Source: JANQRV01 sp964533785 (GTDB taxonomy: Bacteria > Bacteroidota > Bacteroidia > Chitinophagales > Saprospiraceae). From it: DNA of 21,164 bases. The DNA lies in the NCBI GenBank assembly GCA_964533785.1, contig CAZHNG010000089.1, positions 1-21,164 of the forward strand. Direction: 5' to 3'. Positions 6,275-13,760 of this stretch are shown here, in pieces. The first letter of the stretch is position 1, and every line of letters begins with the position of its first letter. A program made the position numbers and the translations under genes. Under the pieces are notes generated by a model, which worked only from the letters and a program-made list of their open reading frames with translations, searched no databases and was not told the DNA's origin.

Positions 6275-7732
6275 TCATAACTGATAACGCATTCCAAGAT
6301 TTACCATCGTTTGTTCGGAAAAGACCTTTGCCTTTCCTAGATTAACAACGGGTTCCAGGCTTCTGGAAAATGTAGGTTCCACAAACAAACTCCATTTTGG
6401 ATCAAGATTGTAATCGACTCCAACACCGGCTACATAATAAAAGGAGATGTTCGATAAAGGCCTTGGTCCCCTCCTACCCTCTTCAAAATTGAATTGGAAT
6501 CTTTTGTCATCCAATGCTATACTATTTAGGTTAGCCTCTTTTTTGATCAGAAAGCGGCTTTGCGCTCCGGCTTTTAAGGTCAATCCCAATCGACCTAAAG
6601 CCCATCTTTTTCTTAGTAAGATGGGCACTTCTAAGTAATGGATTTGATGGGAAAAGGAAGTATTGAAGTTTAGAGGGGTATCATTCGACACAACTACATC
6701 GGAATTTCTTACCAATAGAATATTTGTCTCAAGGATACCAGCAGAAGAATTTGCCAGTAGATTGACGGTACTTTCGTATTGTCCAAGGTTATTCAGTTGC
6801 TCAGTTAATAGTCCGTAGGTCACCCGGTGATCGTGAAGAATAGTAATTTTTGTTGTGGTGTATCTGATTCCCGATTCTATCCCCCATCCATTACGCATAG
6901 AAAGGCCAAGTGATAAACCCGCTGAGTAAGTATGCTCTTGTCGTTCGGCCTTCGGTAAAGCCGCAAATCGATCCGGCGGCTTTTGGTTGGATTGTAAAGA
7001 TTGCCAAATAGGTGAAAAGTCAGCAGCTAAATACCATCTCTTGTTTATTGTTGTCGGACTTATTTTCAATGGAGTATTAACATCTAAGTCTTCATCCGGA
7101 ATCGGAAGGGGATTTAGTTGATGGACCAACTTGGGCAATTCAATAATTGCAGGCTTTTTTATTGTTGACACTAAGGGTTCAGGAACTAAATAATTACTAC
7201 TATTACTTAGTTCCCGAGGCACTAGAGCATTTGAATCCAACGGTTCTATCACTGTTTTGCCTTTCTTTAACCCAAAGTGATTCTCTTTCTTGTCTTGATC
7301 AAAAGTTTGAATGGCCTTAAGGTCATTCGACGAGACTGTTTCAAGAAATTTAGCTGATGGGATGGAGTTTTCAATTTCAATATTTTGATCTTGGGATCCT
7401 TTTTCAATTTTCAATCTTTCGGTCTTTTCAGATACGAAGGTTTCCAATTGATTTAATTGGTCAGATAATTCATTGATTCTAAAATGATAATAAGTGATAA
7501 ACCATCCGCCGAAAATGAATAATATACTCGCCGCAATACTCCTCCAATACCAAAATAGTATGCTCCTTTTGGGTTGTCTCTCTTGGCTTAAACTTTTTTC
7601 GATACCTGCCCAAACACCTTTTCCGGGTACATTCCATCCTTCTGCTTTAGCAGTTCTTTCATCATCATTGAAAAATCGGCCAAACAATTCTTCCAGCCCG
7701 TCTTTTGGTCTATTGTTATCCATATACTTCAA
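6275..7732 (-). CDS. Anti-sigma-like membrane protein fused to a predicted outer-membrane barrel
   Basis: This 485-residue protein overlaps the sigma gene by 17 bases (an in-frame Met4 at 7723 is an alternative start). The acidic and Trp-rich N-terminus (1-57, 'LEELFGRFFNDDERTAKAEGWNVPGKGVWAGIEKSL') would face the cytosol. A membrane helix follows at about 60-82 and a heptad-like segment at about 84-112. A Ser/Pro/Leu-rich linker runs to about 225, then a beta-rich half starting 'KRWYLAADFSPIWQSL' with repeated alternating strands and ending 'MVNLGMRYQL', which is typical of PorT-like barrels. Position between an ECF sigma factor and an STN receptor is where FecR normally sits, so it likely controls the sigma factor. 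There is no recognisable FecR domain. The barrel call is from strand pattern; the anti-sigma role is inference. Confidence 0.7.
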   Translation of the reverse strand: MKYMDNNRPKDGLEELFGRFFNDDERTAKAEGWNVPGKGVWAGIEKSLSQERQPKRSILFWYWRSIAASILFIFGGWFITYYHFRINELSDQLNQLETFVSEKTERLKIEKGSQDQNIEIENSIPSAKFLETVSSNDLKAIQTFDQDKKENHFGLKKGKTVIEPLDSNALVPRELSNSSNYLVPEPLVSTIKKPAIIELPKLVHQLNPLPIPDEDLDVNTPLKISPTTINKRWYLAADFSPIWQSLQSNQKPPDRFAALPKAERQEHTYSAGLSLGLSMRNGWGIESGIRYTTTKITILHDHRVTYGLLTEQLNNLGQYESTVNLLANSSAGILETNILLVRNSDVVVSNDTPLNFNTSFSHQIHYLEVPILLRKRWALGRLGLTLKAGAQSRFLIKKEANLNSIALDDKRFQFNFEEGRRGPRPLSNISFYYVAGVGVDYNLDPKWSLFVEPTFSRSLEPVVNLGKAKVFSEQTMVNLGMRYQL

Positions 7733-8267
7733 TTCTGGTTAACAATTGTGTTTCTAACTGCTTTCTTAGCAATGCCTTTGCTTTAAATAGCTGAGTTTTT
7801 GAGGTGTTGACGCTGATGTTAAGCATTTCGGCAATCTCTTTATGTGCGTAGCCCTCAATCACGTACAAGTTGAAAACTAGGCGGTAGCCAACAGGAAGCT
7901 TTTGAATAAGATGAGTTAACTCTTCAAGTCCCAGTTTTTGGAAAATGTCTCCGCTTGTAGAAAACGTATCTTGGTAATCACTGATATCGATATGATTCCA
8001 ATCACGCTTCCACTTTCGTAAATATTGTAAGGCATTATTAACCAGCACCTTACGCATCCATCCCAGCAAAGAGCCTTTACCCTGATATTGGTGCAAATCT
8101 TTAAAAATATGGATGAAGCCTTCTTGTAATATATCTTCAGCCTCAGAGTGGTCTCTTCCGTAACGTAGACATACAGAAAACAAGGCTACTTTATACTGTT
8201 CGTACAAATGTCGCTGCGCGTTTAAATCTCCGTCTTGTGCCAGTTGAACAGCCTTGTTCGTTTCCAT
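7716..8267 (-). CDS. ECF-type RNA polymerase sigma factor (sigma-70 family)
   Basis: The 183 residues have the two-domain ECF layout. Region 2 at about 10-85 includes LYEQYKVALFSVCLRYGRD, the core-binding 'SEAEDILQEGFIHIFKDLHQYQGKGSLLGWMRKVLVNNALQYLRK' stretch and the -10-recognition helix. Region 4 at about 125-175 has a helix-turn-helix (LPVGYRLVFNLYVIEGYAHK, EIAEMLNISVNTSKTQLFKAKALLR). It directs polymerase to a small regulon. The gene is first in the cluster and overlaps the membrane regulator by 17 bases, with the STN receptor next, so the likely target includes the receptor/lipoprotein genes and perhaps itself. No exact TAnnTTTG box is seen in front; TATATTAG near 8278-8285 is a one-mismatch match with a poorly spaced upstream element. 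Confidence 0.93.
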   Translation of the reverse strand: METNKAVQLAQDGDLNAQRHLYEQYKVALFSVCLRYGRDHSEAEDILQEGFIHIFKDLHQYQGKGSLLGWMRKVLVNNALQYLRKWKRDWNHIDISDYQDTFSTSGDIFQKLGLEELTHLIQKLPVGYRLVFNLYVIEGYAHKEIAEMLNISVNTSKTQLFKAKALLRKQLETQLLTRIEVYG

Positions 8268-8370
8268 AAACTTTCTAATATATCAATAGCTTATGCATTT
8301 AGACTGTACAAGAGGTGTATTTTTTCCGGGAAAGGTTGCCTAGGGGTAAGAGAAAATTCTGAATATTGCT

Positions 8371-8408
8371 AAAAAAAAAGACTTCTCAATATTTTTTATT
8401 GAGAAGTC
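8371..8408 (-). terminator. Strong intrinsic terminator of the SRPBCC/GyrI-like gene
   Basis: GACTTCTCAATA (8380-8391) and TATTGAGAAGTC (8397-8408) form a perfect 12-base-pair stem with a 5-base loop. Read on the minus strand, it is followed at once by nine Ts (8379-8371). It lies 28 bases after the stop codon at 8437 and also insulates the sigma-factor cluster from read-through. Confidence 0.92.
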
Positions 8409-8436
8409 CTAGCTAATACATATTTGACAAGATCTT

Positions 8437-9360
8437 TTACTTCACCGCAAAATTAACTTCAGTAACCAATTCATCATCGGGTACTTCACCTGGATTGTTT
8501 TTATAGACTTCAAACGGATGGATGCCTTTCTTGGGTTTAAAAACCTTTCCCCGGTGCATATTGTACATCGTACTCCAGGCGTTACCCAAATGAGCGTACT
8601 GACCGACGTGTTCCAAGGTATATACTTTAGTGGAAGGTATTGACCCGCTGATCATATCTTCCGGCAGGTCTTCCGGTACGGAGGTAACGGGTACACCTGA
8701 AGTATACGATACTTTTTTACCCACCATATCCCATTTGTGATAAATAGAAAAGGGTTCACCGGCAACTTTATCCTGGTGCTTTTCAAGGTAAGCACCAATT
8801 TTGGTTAGATCTTCCTGCATTTTCGGCCCTACCTCATCCAGCGTACAATCCGTTTTGACCCCGATATAGGTACACCCGTCATAGTGGGAAATACCTTTGA
8901 AGTGCAACTTGGAATGCACTTCCCCATCTTCTACGTAGTCTTTCAACATCGCCAGACCTCTTTCGTAATCCATACCGATGAATTCAGTCATCATCCGCTT
9001 CATCCAAAACATGAAGAACGGCAGCCGGCTGTCCATCAGCCAGGTAACCTTGATACCTTTTCCTTCCTCTTTAAGTTCGAATCGTACTTTAGATTTCGAT
9101 TTCCAGGGTTTTAAAAAGGTGAGATCGTAATCGATGGATTCATCCGGGGTTTCATGGATAACATTCATGTTACCGGAGCCTACCCGTTCTCCTTCCCATT
9201 CGTAGTACTTACCGTCGTCGGAAACGGCAACCTTCGCGTTGGGGTCCATGATCAACCACGGCGACCACTTTGTCCAATGATTAAAATCATTTAAAGTTTT
9301 GAAAATTTTTTCCTTCGGGGCGTTGATCTGGATTGATTTTTTGACATCTAATTTTGGCAT
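8437..9360 (-). CDS. SRPBCC-domain protein with C-terminal GyrI-like (AraC effector-binding) domain
   Basis: With the start at 9360 the protein has 307 residues. Residues 1-150 form an SRPBCC/polyketide-cyclase-like domain ('KSIQINAPKEKIFKTLNDFN', 'WTKWSPWLIMDP', 'WEGERVGSGNM'), a fold that binds hydrophobic ligands. Residues about 155-307 match the GyrI-like small-molecule-binding domain ('YIGVKTDCTLDEVGPKM', 'Y.HKWDMVGKKVSYTSGVPV', 'STKVYTLEHVGQYAHLGNAW'). The combination is common in Bacteroidota. It has no DNA-binding domain, so it probably binds or hydrolyses a small ligand instead of regulating transcription directly. The longer frame from 9498 is rejected, because a promoter sits at 9382-9413 and the extra 46 residues overlap it. 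The gene is monocistronic, with its own promoter and terminator. The precise ligand is unknown. Confidence 0.85.
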   Translation of the reverse strand: MPKLDVKKSIQINAPKEKIFKTLNDFNHWTKWSPWLIMDPNAKVAVSDDGKYYEWEGERVGSGNMNVIHETPDESIDYDLTFLKPWKSKSKVRFELKEEGKGIKVTWLMDSRLPFFMFWMKRMMTEFIGMDYERGLAMLKDYVEDGEVHSKLHFKGISHYDGCTYIGVKTDCTLDEVGPKMQEDLTKIGAYLEKHQDKVAGEPFSIYHKWDMVGKKVSYTSGVPVTSVPEDLPEDMISGSIPSTKVYTLEHVGQYAHLGNAWSTMYNMHRGKVFKPKKGIHPFEVYKNNPGEVPDDELVTEVNFAVK

Positions 9361-9381
9361 AATGTTTTTTGTTTGACCACT

Positions 9382-9413
9382 TAAAAATAACAAAAAATTT
9401 AATAAAATGCAAA
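9382..9413 (-). promoter_or_regulatory. Bacteroidota-type promoter of the SRPBCC/GyrI-like gene
   Basis: On the minus strand TTTG (9413-9410) is followed after 20 bases by TATTTTTA (9389-9382), seven of eight matches to TAnnTTTG. The implied start of transcription lies about 15 bases before the ATG at 9360. This fixes that ATG as the true start and rules out the 9498 start. Confidence 0.65.
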
Positions 9414-9547
9414 TACCAACAAAGACACGGGGCAAGGGCATTGCAGACCACAACGATGAAGGCAAGTCTTCCAAAGAAAAAAAGAAGCCAGAAATCATTC
9501 CGCTATTCAGCAGAATAATGACTGGCTTCTTACTTGGAGCTATTTAA
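9407..9547 (+). CDS. Doubtful 46-residue basic ORF overlapping a large hairpin
   Basis: A plus-strand frame from ATG 9407 to TAA 9545-9547 encodes 46 residues: a charged Lys/Glu-rich half (KSSKEKKKPE) and a short hydrophobic end (FSRIMTGFLLGAI). It lies head to head with the SRPBCC gene. The same DNA can form a long hairpin: AAGAAGCCAG (9482-9491) pairs with CTGGCTTCTT (9522-9531), with a further TCATT/AATGA pairing inside. No plus-strand TAnnTTTG box precedes it. It may be a small membrane-associated peptide gene or simply a structured intergenic region. Confidence 0.25.
   Translation: MQIPTKTRGKGIADHNDEGKSSKEKKKPEIIPLFSRIMTGFLLGAI
9482..9531. other. Long inverted repeat with 10-base-pair outer stem
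   Basis: AAGAAGCCAG (9482-9491) is exactly complementary to CTGGCTTCTT (9522-9531), and TCATT inside pairs with AATGA after a short bulge. It sits in the non-coding region between the broken kinase and the SRPBCC gene. It could end transcription coming from the right, although the downstream minus-strand sequence is purine/T mixed (CTTTTTTTCTTTGG) and not a clean T run. Confidence 0.5.
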
Positions 9548-9947
9548 TTTTTTGCGGCTAGAAAAAAATGGCTTTTGGGGAAAATTCTGATTGGTGATCA
9601 GATCATTAGTCCTAAAAAGTTGAATGCTTATTTGCTAAAAGGGCTATAAAAAATTGTGACAAACAAAAACTACAGAATAAAGTTAAAGTTTTAGGTGTAA
9701 CTAATTCCTCATATCCTGCGTACGGGTAGTTTAAACCTGAGAACGAACGGAATTATCTTGTAAAGTAGTAAGTGGATGACTTGCAATTCGTGTAATTCTC
9801 TGCTCGGCGGAGCCGACATCCGTGCTTGAAATGTCCTCTCTACAAAAAAGTTTTCTTATCCGTGCATCCGTGGCTTCTAAAACAAAAACCTTCTGCGATA
9901 GAAATGAAATTGTTGATTTAGACCGAGTCAAATTAAGGGTATGCCAA
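9548..9947. other. 400-base gap without a supported gene; possible CCGTG-type repeat
   Basis: I see no credible coding frame here. The short frames have no recognisable content. The stretch 9787-9876 repeats a theme: ATTCGTGTAATTC (9787-9799), CATCCGTGCTT, then TATCCGTGCATCCGTGGCTT (9857-9876). Such spaced CCGTG units are typical of dispersed intergenic repeats in Bacteroidota genomes. The upstream part (9548-9720) is AT-rich and featureless. Confidence 0.35.
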
Positions 9948-11173
9948 TTAATACAACCCAGAAACAGACCGGGGAAAATAAAACCTCACGGTAGTGCCTT
10001 TCGCCTGATTATGTTCGTCTGCAACCGTAACACCGCCAATTCAGTTTCTGCTGCCTTGCGTTTGGCTTCGATCGCCGCCTTTTCGAAGTTTTTATTCTTG
10101 ATTATTTCTTTGTATCTGGCGCGCACTAATACTGACACCACGATAGCAACCAGAACAGCGATCAACATTATCCCCCACCAAGTAAAATACCAGGGTGGTG
10201 AAATATGGATGATCAGTTGTGTAGGATCCTTACTCCATACCCCATCTGAGTTTCTTGCCCAAATTTTCAGGGTATATTTCCCGGAGCTTAAATTTGGAAA
10301 AGGAAGCTCTGGATTTGGTCCGTGGTCAACGGTCAGGGTATCTCTTCCGTAAATCAATTGGTACTTGAAAATACAATGATCAGGATCCGAGTAATCCAAC
10401 CCGGCAATTTTTAATAAAATATTATTTTGGCGATGCGTTAATTGGAGTTCTTTGATATGCATCGGGTTAGCCACTCTGCTTTTACTATATTCTTGCAAAT
10501 TGTCCGAACGCTGGTTTATTGAAATACCGACAATATGGGGTTGGGGTTCTGGAATTTGAGATACAACCTCGTCCGGATTAAAAAAATTCATGCCGTGAAT
10601 ACCTCCAAAAAACAAGCGGCCGTCCGAATGTTTTAAAGCAGCGCCCAAATTAAAGTCTAAGCCTTGCAGGCCATTAGCCTTATGATACAATCGTGATGAC
10701 TCCCTTTCCGGATCAAAAACGGAAATACCTTGGGATACCGTCATCCAAAGCTTTCCGTCATCAGCAAGGATAAGGCTCCTGATAATCCCCAATGGAGAGG
10801 AGCCGTCTTTTTCCACCTGCCAATGTTCTCCTTTTAATTGGAGCCGATACAATCCGCTAAAAGTAGAGACCCAATACAGACTGCGCGCCGCATCCCATTG
10901 AATGCCCGAAATAAATGGCAAACCCGTAATTACAGTATCTACCGAGTATTTCAATGAATCAGTTATCGAACCAATAAAAAGCGAATCATGGTAGGTATTT
11001 ATTAGCAATTGATTGTCTTTTCCTTTAGTAAAACACCGCGGACTAATAATGCCTGGCTCCCACCATTCGGAATGACTCAAATCTGCTTTCAAGTGAAGAA
11101 CGGAACGCTGATTGGTAGCTATTAAGAGGTCGCCATTAGGCAGTTCAAAAAAATCGTTATAACCAAGGATCAC
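9948..11173 (-). pseudogene. Propeller sensor kinase, second part: Y_Y_Y domain and membrane helix, catalytic core deleted
   Basis: The open frame (GTG at 11173 to TGA at 9986, 395 residues) continues the beta-propeller ('DGKLWMTVSQGISVFDPE', 'DGRLFFGGIHGMNFFNPDEV'). A Y_Y_Y domain follows at about 245-328 ('LSSGKYTLKIWARNSDGVWS'), then a membrane helix at about 332-352 and a coiled coil ending 'ETELAVLRLQ'. There the family continues 'MNPHFIFN' into the dimerisation and ATPase domains, but here the frame ends in TNIIRRKALP. In the next frame the same DNA reads VADEHNQAKGTTVRFYFPRS and stops at 9948-9950. That is the closing strand of a HATPase domain. About 200 residues of kinase core are therefore missing, and the junction is out of frame. 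The protein cannot be a kinase. The N-terminus is also cut off by the frameshift near 11174. Confidence 0.8.
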
Positions 11174-12533
11174 TGTTGGTTTCGTTTGCTGGCAATTGAT
11201 CGATTGGCGTAGCGTCTTCTTTTCCCGGCTCCAATAATAACAATTCGCTTAGGGTACCTATCCAAAGCCTGGCCTTTTTATCCTGATAGATCCTTGTGGT
11301 TTGTTCCAGGTCAATCCCTGAAACAGGTAAATTGCAAACAACCGTAACTTCATCAGATATTTTGAATACTTGTCGCTCATTCAATCCCCAGATAATGCCA
11401 TTTTCACCTTCTACCAGAGATTTCACACTATTATACTGGCTATGTTTGGCCAGCGTTTCGATCTTGAATTTGAGCTTTTTCAGATTGGTATAATAAACAC
11501 CATCGTCCTTGGCACTCACCCACAGATTTTCCTGCCAATCTATGTTCATTCGGTCGATAGTAGGATGAAAAGCTTCGATATTTCCATTTTGAACATGGAA
11601 AACTTGTTCGGTATACCTGCCTGTTTCGGGATCAAAAAAGAAAATGCCATTATTCAGCGTAGCAACCAATAATCGTCCATCTTCAAGTACCGCTAATTGT
11701 ACGATATTTTCGACTTTTGAGTCTTTAAATGACAAAGGTCCCTGCTCCCAATTACCGGTATTGAGGTTCAATTTGCAAAGACCTTTATCTGTTGCTAACC
11801 AAACCAATTGATCCGATTCATAAAATACATCTTGAATTTTCCCACCCGCAGGATTGCGATAGTGAGCGGGCTTCCCGGTGGGTTTATTGCTACTATAGGA
11901 CCTTAGCCGGAGGGTATCGGTCCCCTTATTGATCAAAAAGAGGCGATAATCACCTTCCGCAGTTTCAAACATTTTATCCTTTATCCCGATGGGTACTGTT
12001 CCCAGAGAATCGTACTTTTCGGGGGTTTTTATATTTAGATAGAATAAATTTCGATCGGCACTGACAAACAATTCCCCATTTTTCGGATTCAGGAAGCACC
12101 AATAATACCCTGTTTGTATGGTATCACTTTCATTTTTTACAAACTGGTAATGAGAAAAGCAATCCTGCTCGCGATCATATCTTGCCAAACTCACTTTGTT
12201 CGTAAACCAAAGGCTATGGTCTTTGCTTTCAAAGAAAAGGCTTTGTGCAGCTAATTCACTCAATAAGCTGTTTGCCTTATTTGAGTTGGGATGGTACTGC
12301 TTTACGGTTTTACCATCAAAACGGTTTAGGCCGGTAATAGAACTGATCCACACCAGGCCTTCGGAGTCTTGATATACATAGTAATTATATTGCCCGGAAG
12401 TAAGTCCCTCTTCAACGGATAAGTGATTGAAATAATATACCCTTTCTTGAGCCCATCCTAGTTGCAAAATTGAAGAGAAGACTGTCAGCAGCAAACTTCT
12501 TCTTAATGTTCGATTGAGTAGCATTAGTATCAT
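11157..12533 (-). pseudogene. Propeller sensor kinase, first part: signal peptide and two-component-regulator propeller
   Basis: This 458-residue frame starts with a signal peptide (cleavage likely after WAQ, residue 29) and then 'VYYFNHLSVEEGLTSGQYNY', 'QDSEGLVWISSITGLNRFDG' and further Reg_prop blades ('DQLVWLATDKGLCKLNLNTG', 'DGRLLVATLNNGIFFFDPET', 'QENLWVSAKDDGVYYTNL', 'KARLWIGTLSELLLLEPG'). This is the periplasmic ligand-sensing half of a hybrid-type sensor kinase of Bacteroidota. It ends NETNSDPWL, and a one-base shift reads NETNS-ILGYNDFFELPNG into the 9948-11173 part, overlapping by 17 bases, so the two are one gene split by an apparent one-base insertion. The LytTR regulator lies 170 bases upstream and is the natural partner. 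The secreted propeller alone may still be made. Confidence 0.82.
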
Positions 12534-12703
12534 ACTTAAATCTACACAACTTTCACATATCCAGGAAGTCTAATTTGATCAAAGGCATAGGTTCATAGTT
12601 TTCTCTCCTACATAATTAGCATATTAAAGAGTAAACTTTAACGGATTCCCGAGAAGAGCCTATTTCTTCCTGTCAAATGGCCTTTTGATCACGTGAGCGA
12701 GCC

Positions 12704-13450
12704 TCATAGCTCATCTAGTAGATCTCTAAGTTGTGCATGGTGTCTTCGGCTGACCGGAATTGTTTCTTCGGTGAAAAGTGTAGCGGTATCGTTGGACAAG
12801 CTACTGACTTGCTTGGCATTCAGGATAAAAGAACGGTGTACCCGCATGAAGTATCCATAGGGCGCCAAACGTTCTTCGTATTCAACCAAATTGTTGGACA
12901 CACTCACCTTGGGATAATCCAGCGAATAGATCATAGTACACCCCTTATCCACTTTCAGATATTTAATATTTTCAATGGGTATGTAATGAAAACCCGTATT
13001 ATTGGAGACACTTAGGCGTGTAGGAGGTTTTTTCTGGCGAAAATCATTGATCATCGATTGGAAATCTTGCGTTTGCTCTTCAAAATTGCGATAGGTCAAT
13101 CTTTTTTTTGCATCTTCGATCGCCCTGGTCAATTTTTCACTTGCTACCGGTTTATCCAAATAAGCCATGGCTTGAAATTCAATAGCAGTGCGCGCGTATT
13201 CCTCGTGTCCAGAAATAAAAATAATGGCGAAGCGGTGGTATTCTACTTTTTCCAGCAGATCAAAACCAGTACCGTCCGGCATTTGGATGTCAAGAAAAAG
13301 CATGTCTGGCACTTTGCGATTTACCAGCTCAATACCAGATTCCACGTTGTAAGCATGACCTACAGCCTTAATTTCCGGGTGTAAGTGTTTTAGTAGTTCT
13401 CCGACAATATCGTGGGAAGATTGTTCATCGTCGATTACAACAGCGGTCAT
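12704..13450 (-). CDS. LytTR-family response regulator
   Basis: The 248 residues comprise a CheY-like receiver (1-120) with the acidic pair D7-D8, phospho-acceptor D54 in 'DMLFLDIQMPDGTGFDLL', S80 and K100-P101. A linker follows, then a LytTR DNA-binding domain at about 143-245 ('IPIENIKYLKVDKGCTMIY', 'YGYFMRVHRSFILNAKQV', 'IPVSRRHHAQLRDLL'). All catalytic residues are intact. It would be phosphorylated by the histidine kinase encoded just downstream, but that gene is broken, leaving this regulator without its cognate kinase unless another one serves it. Targets are unknown. I see no exact TAnnTTTG promoter in front. Confidence 0.95.
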   Translation of the reverse strand: MTAVVIDDEQSSHDIVGELLKHLHPEIKAVGHAYNVESGIELVNRKVPDMLFLDIQMPDGTGFDLLEKVEYHRFAIIFISGHEEYARTAIEFQAMAYLDKPVASEKLTRAIEDAKKRLTYRNFEEQTQDFQSMINDFRQKKPPTRLSVSNNTGFHYIPIENIKYLKVDKGCTMIYSLDYPKVSVSNNLVEYEERLAPYGYFMRVHRSFILNAKQVSSLSNDTATLFTEETIPVSRRHHAQLRDLLDEL

Positions 13451-13760
13451 AGGTGTTTATTTATTTTCCGTTAAAATAGACACTCCTTTCTCCCGCTTAC
13501 ATCCCAATGATGAACGCTATTGACTAGCTACATTTTATAACACTAAAATCAAAACTCGTGCGGAATGCCTGATATTTTCAAGGTGGAAGCAAACCAAGTC
13601 AGATTAAGTAGCGGCTTGTTTCTATGTTTACTTGTTTATTTTAGCCGAAGTTATTCTTGCTTTATTTCTCCCTGATTCCCAACACTGCAAATTACAAATA
13701 CCTCGAAATATAGATTAAAACACCTGGGTTAAGAAATGGTTGAAAGAGCATATAAACCCA
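13451..13760. other. 310-base intergenic region without a supported gene
   Basis: Lies between the MscS-type channel gene and the LytTR regulator. It is AT-rich, with no coding frame of any character, no clear hairpin terminator and no exact Bacteroidota promoter box on the minus strand. The LytTR promoter must lie here, but I cannot place it; TATTTTAA near 13472-13479 is only a partial match. Confidence 0.5.

Noticed and set aside
8437..9498. Longer form of the SRPBCC protein starting at 9498
   Set aside because: The extra 46 residues overlap a well-spaced promoter at 9382-9413 and the inverted repeat at 9482-9531. The SRPBCC domain begins right after the Met at 9360.
9731..9931. Minus-strand open frame of 66 codons in the intergenic gap
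   Set aside because: It runs through the CCGTG-type repeat, has no recognisable motif and no promoter box.
9822..10352. Plus-strand open frame of 176 codons
   Set aside because: It is antisense to the Y_Y_Y and membrane part of the kinase remnant. The minus-strand frame has clear domain content.
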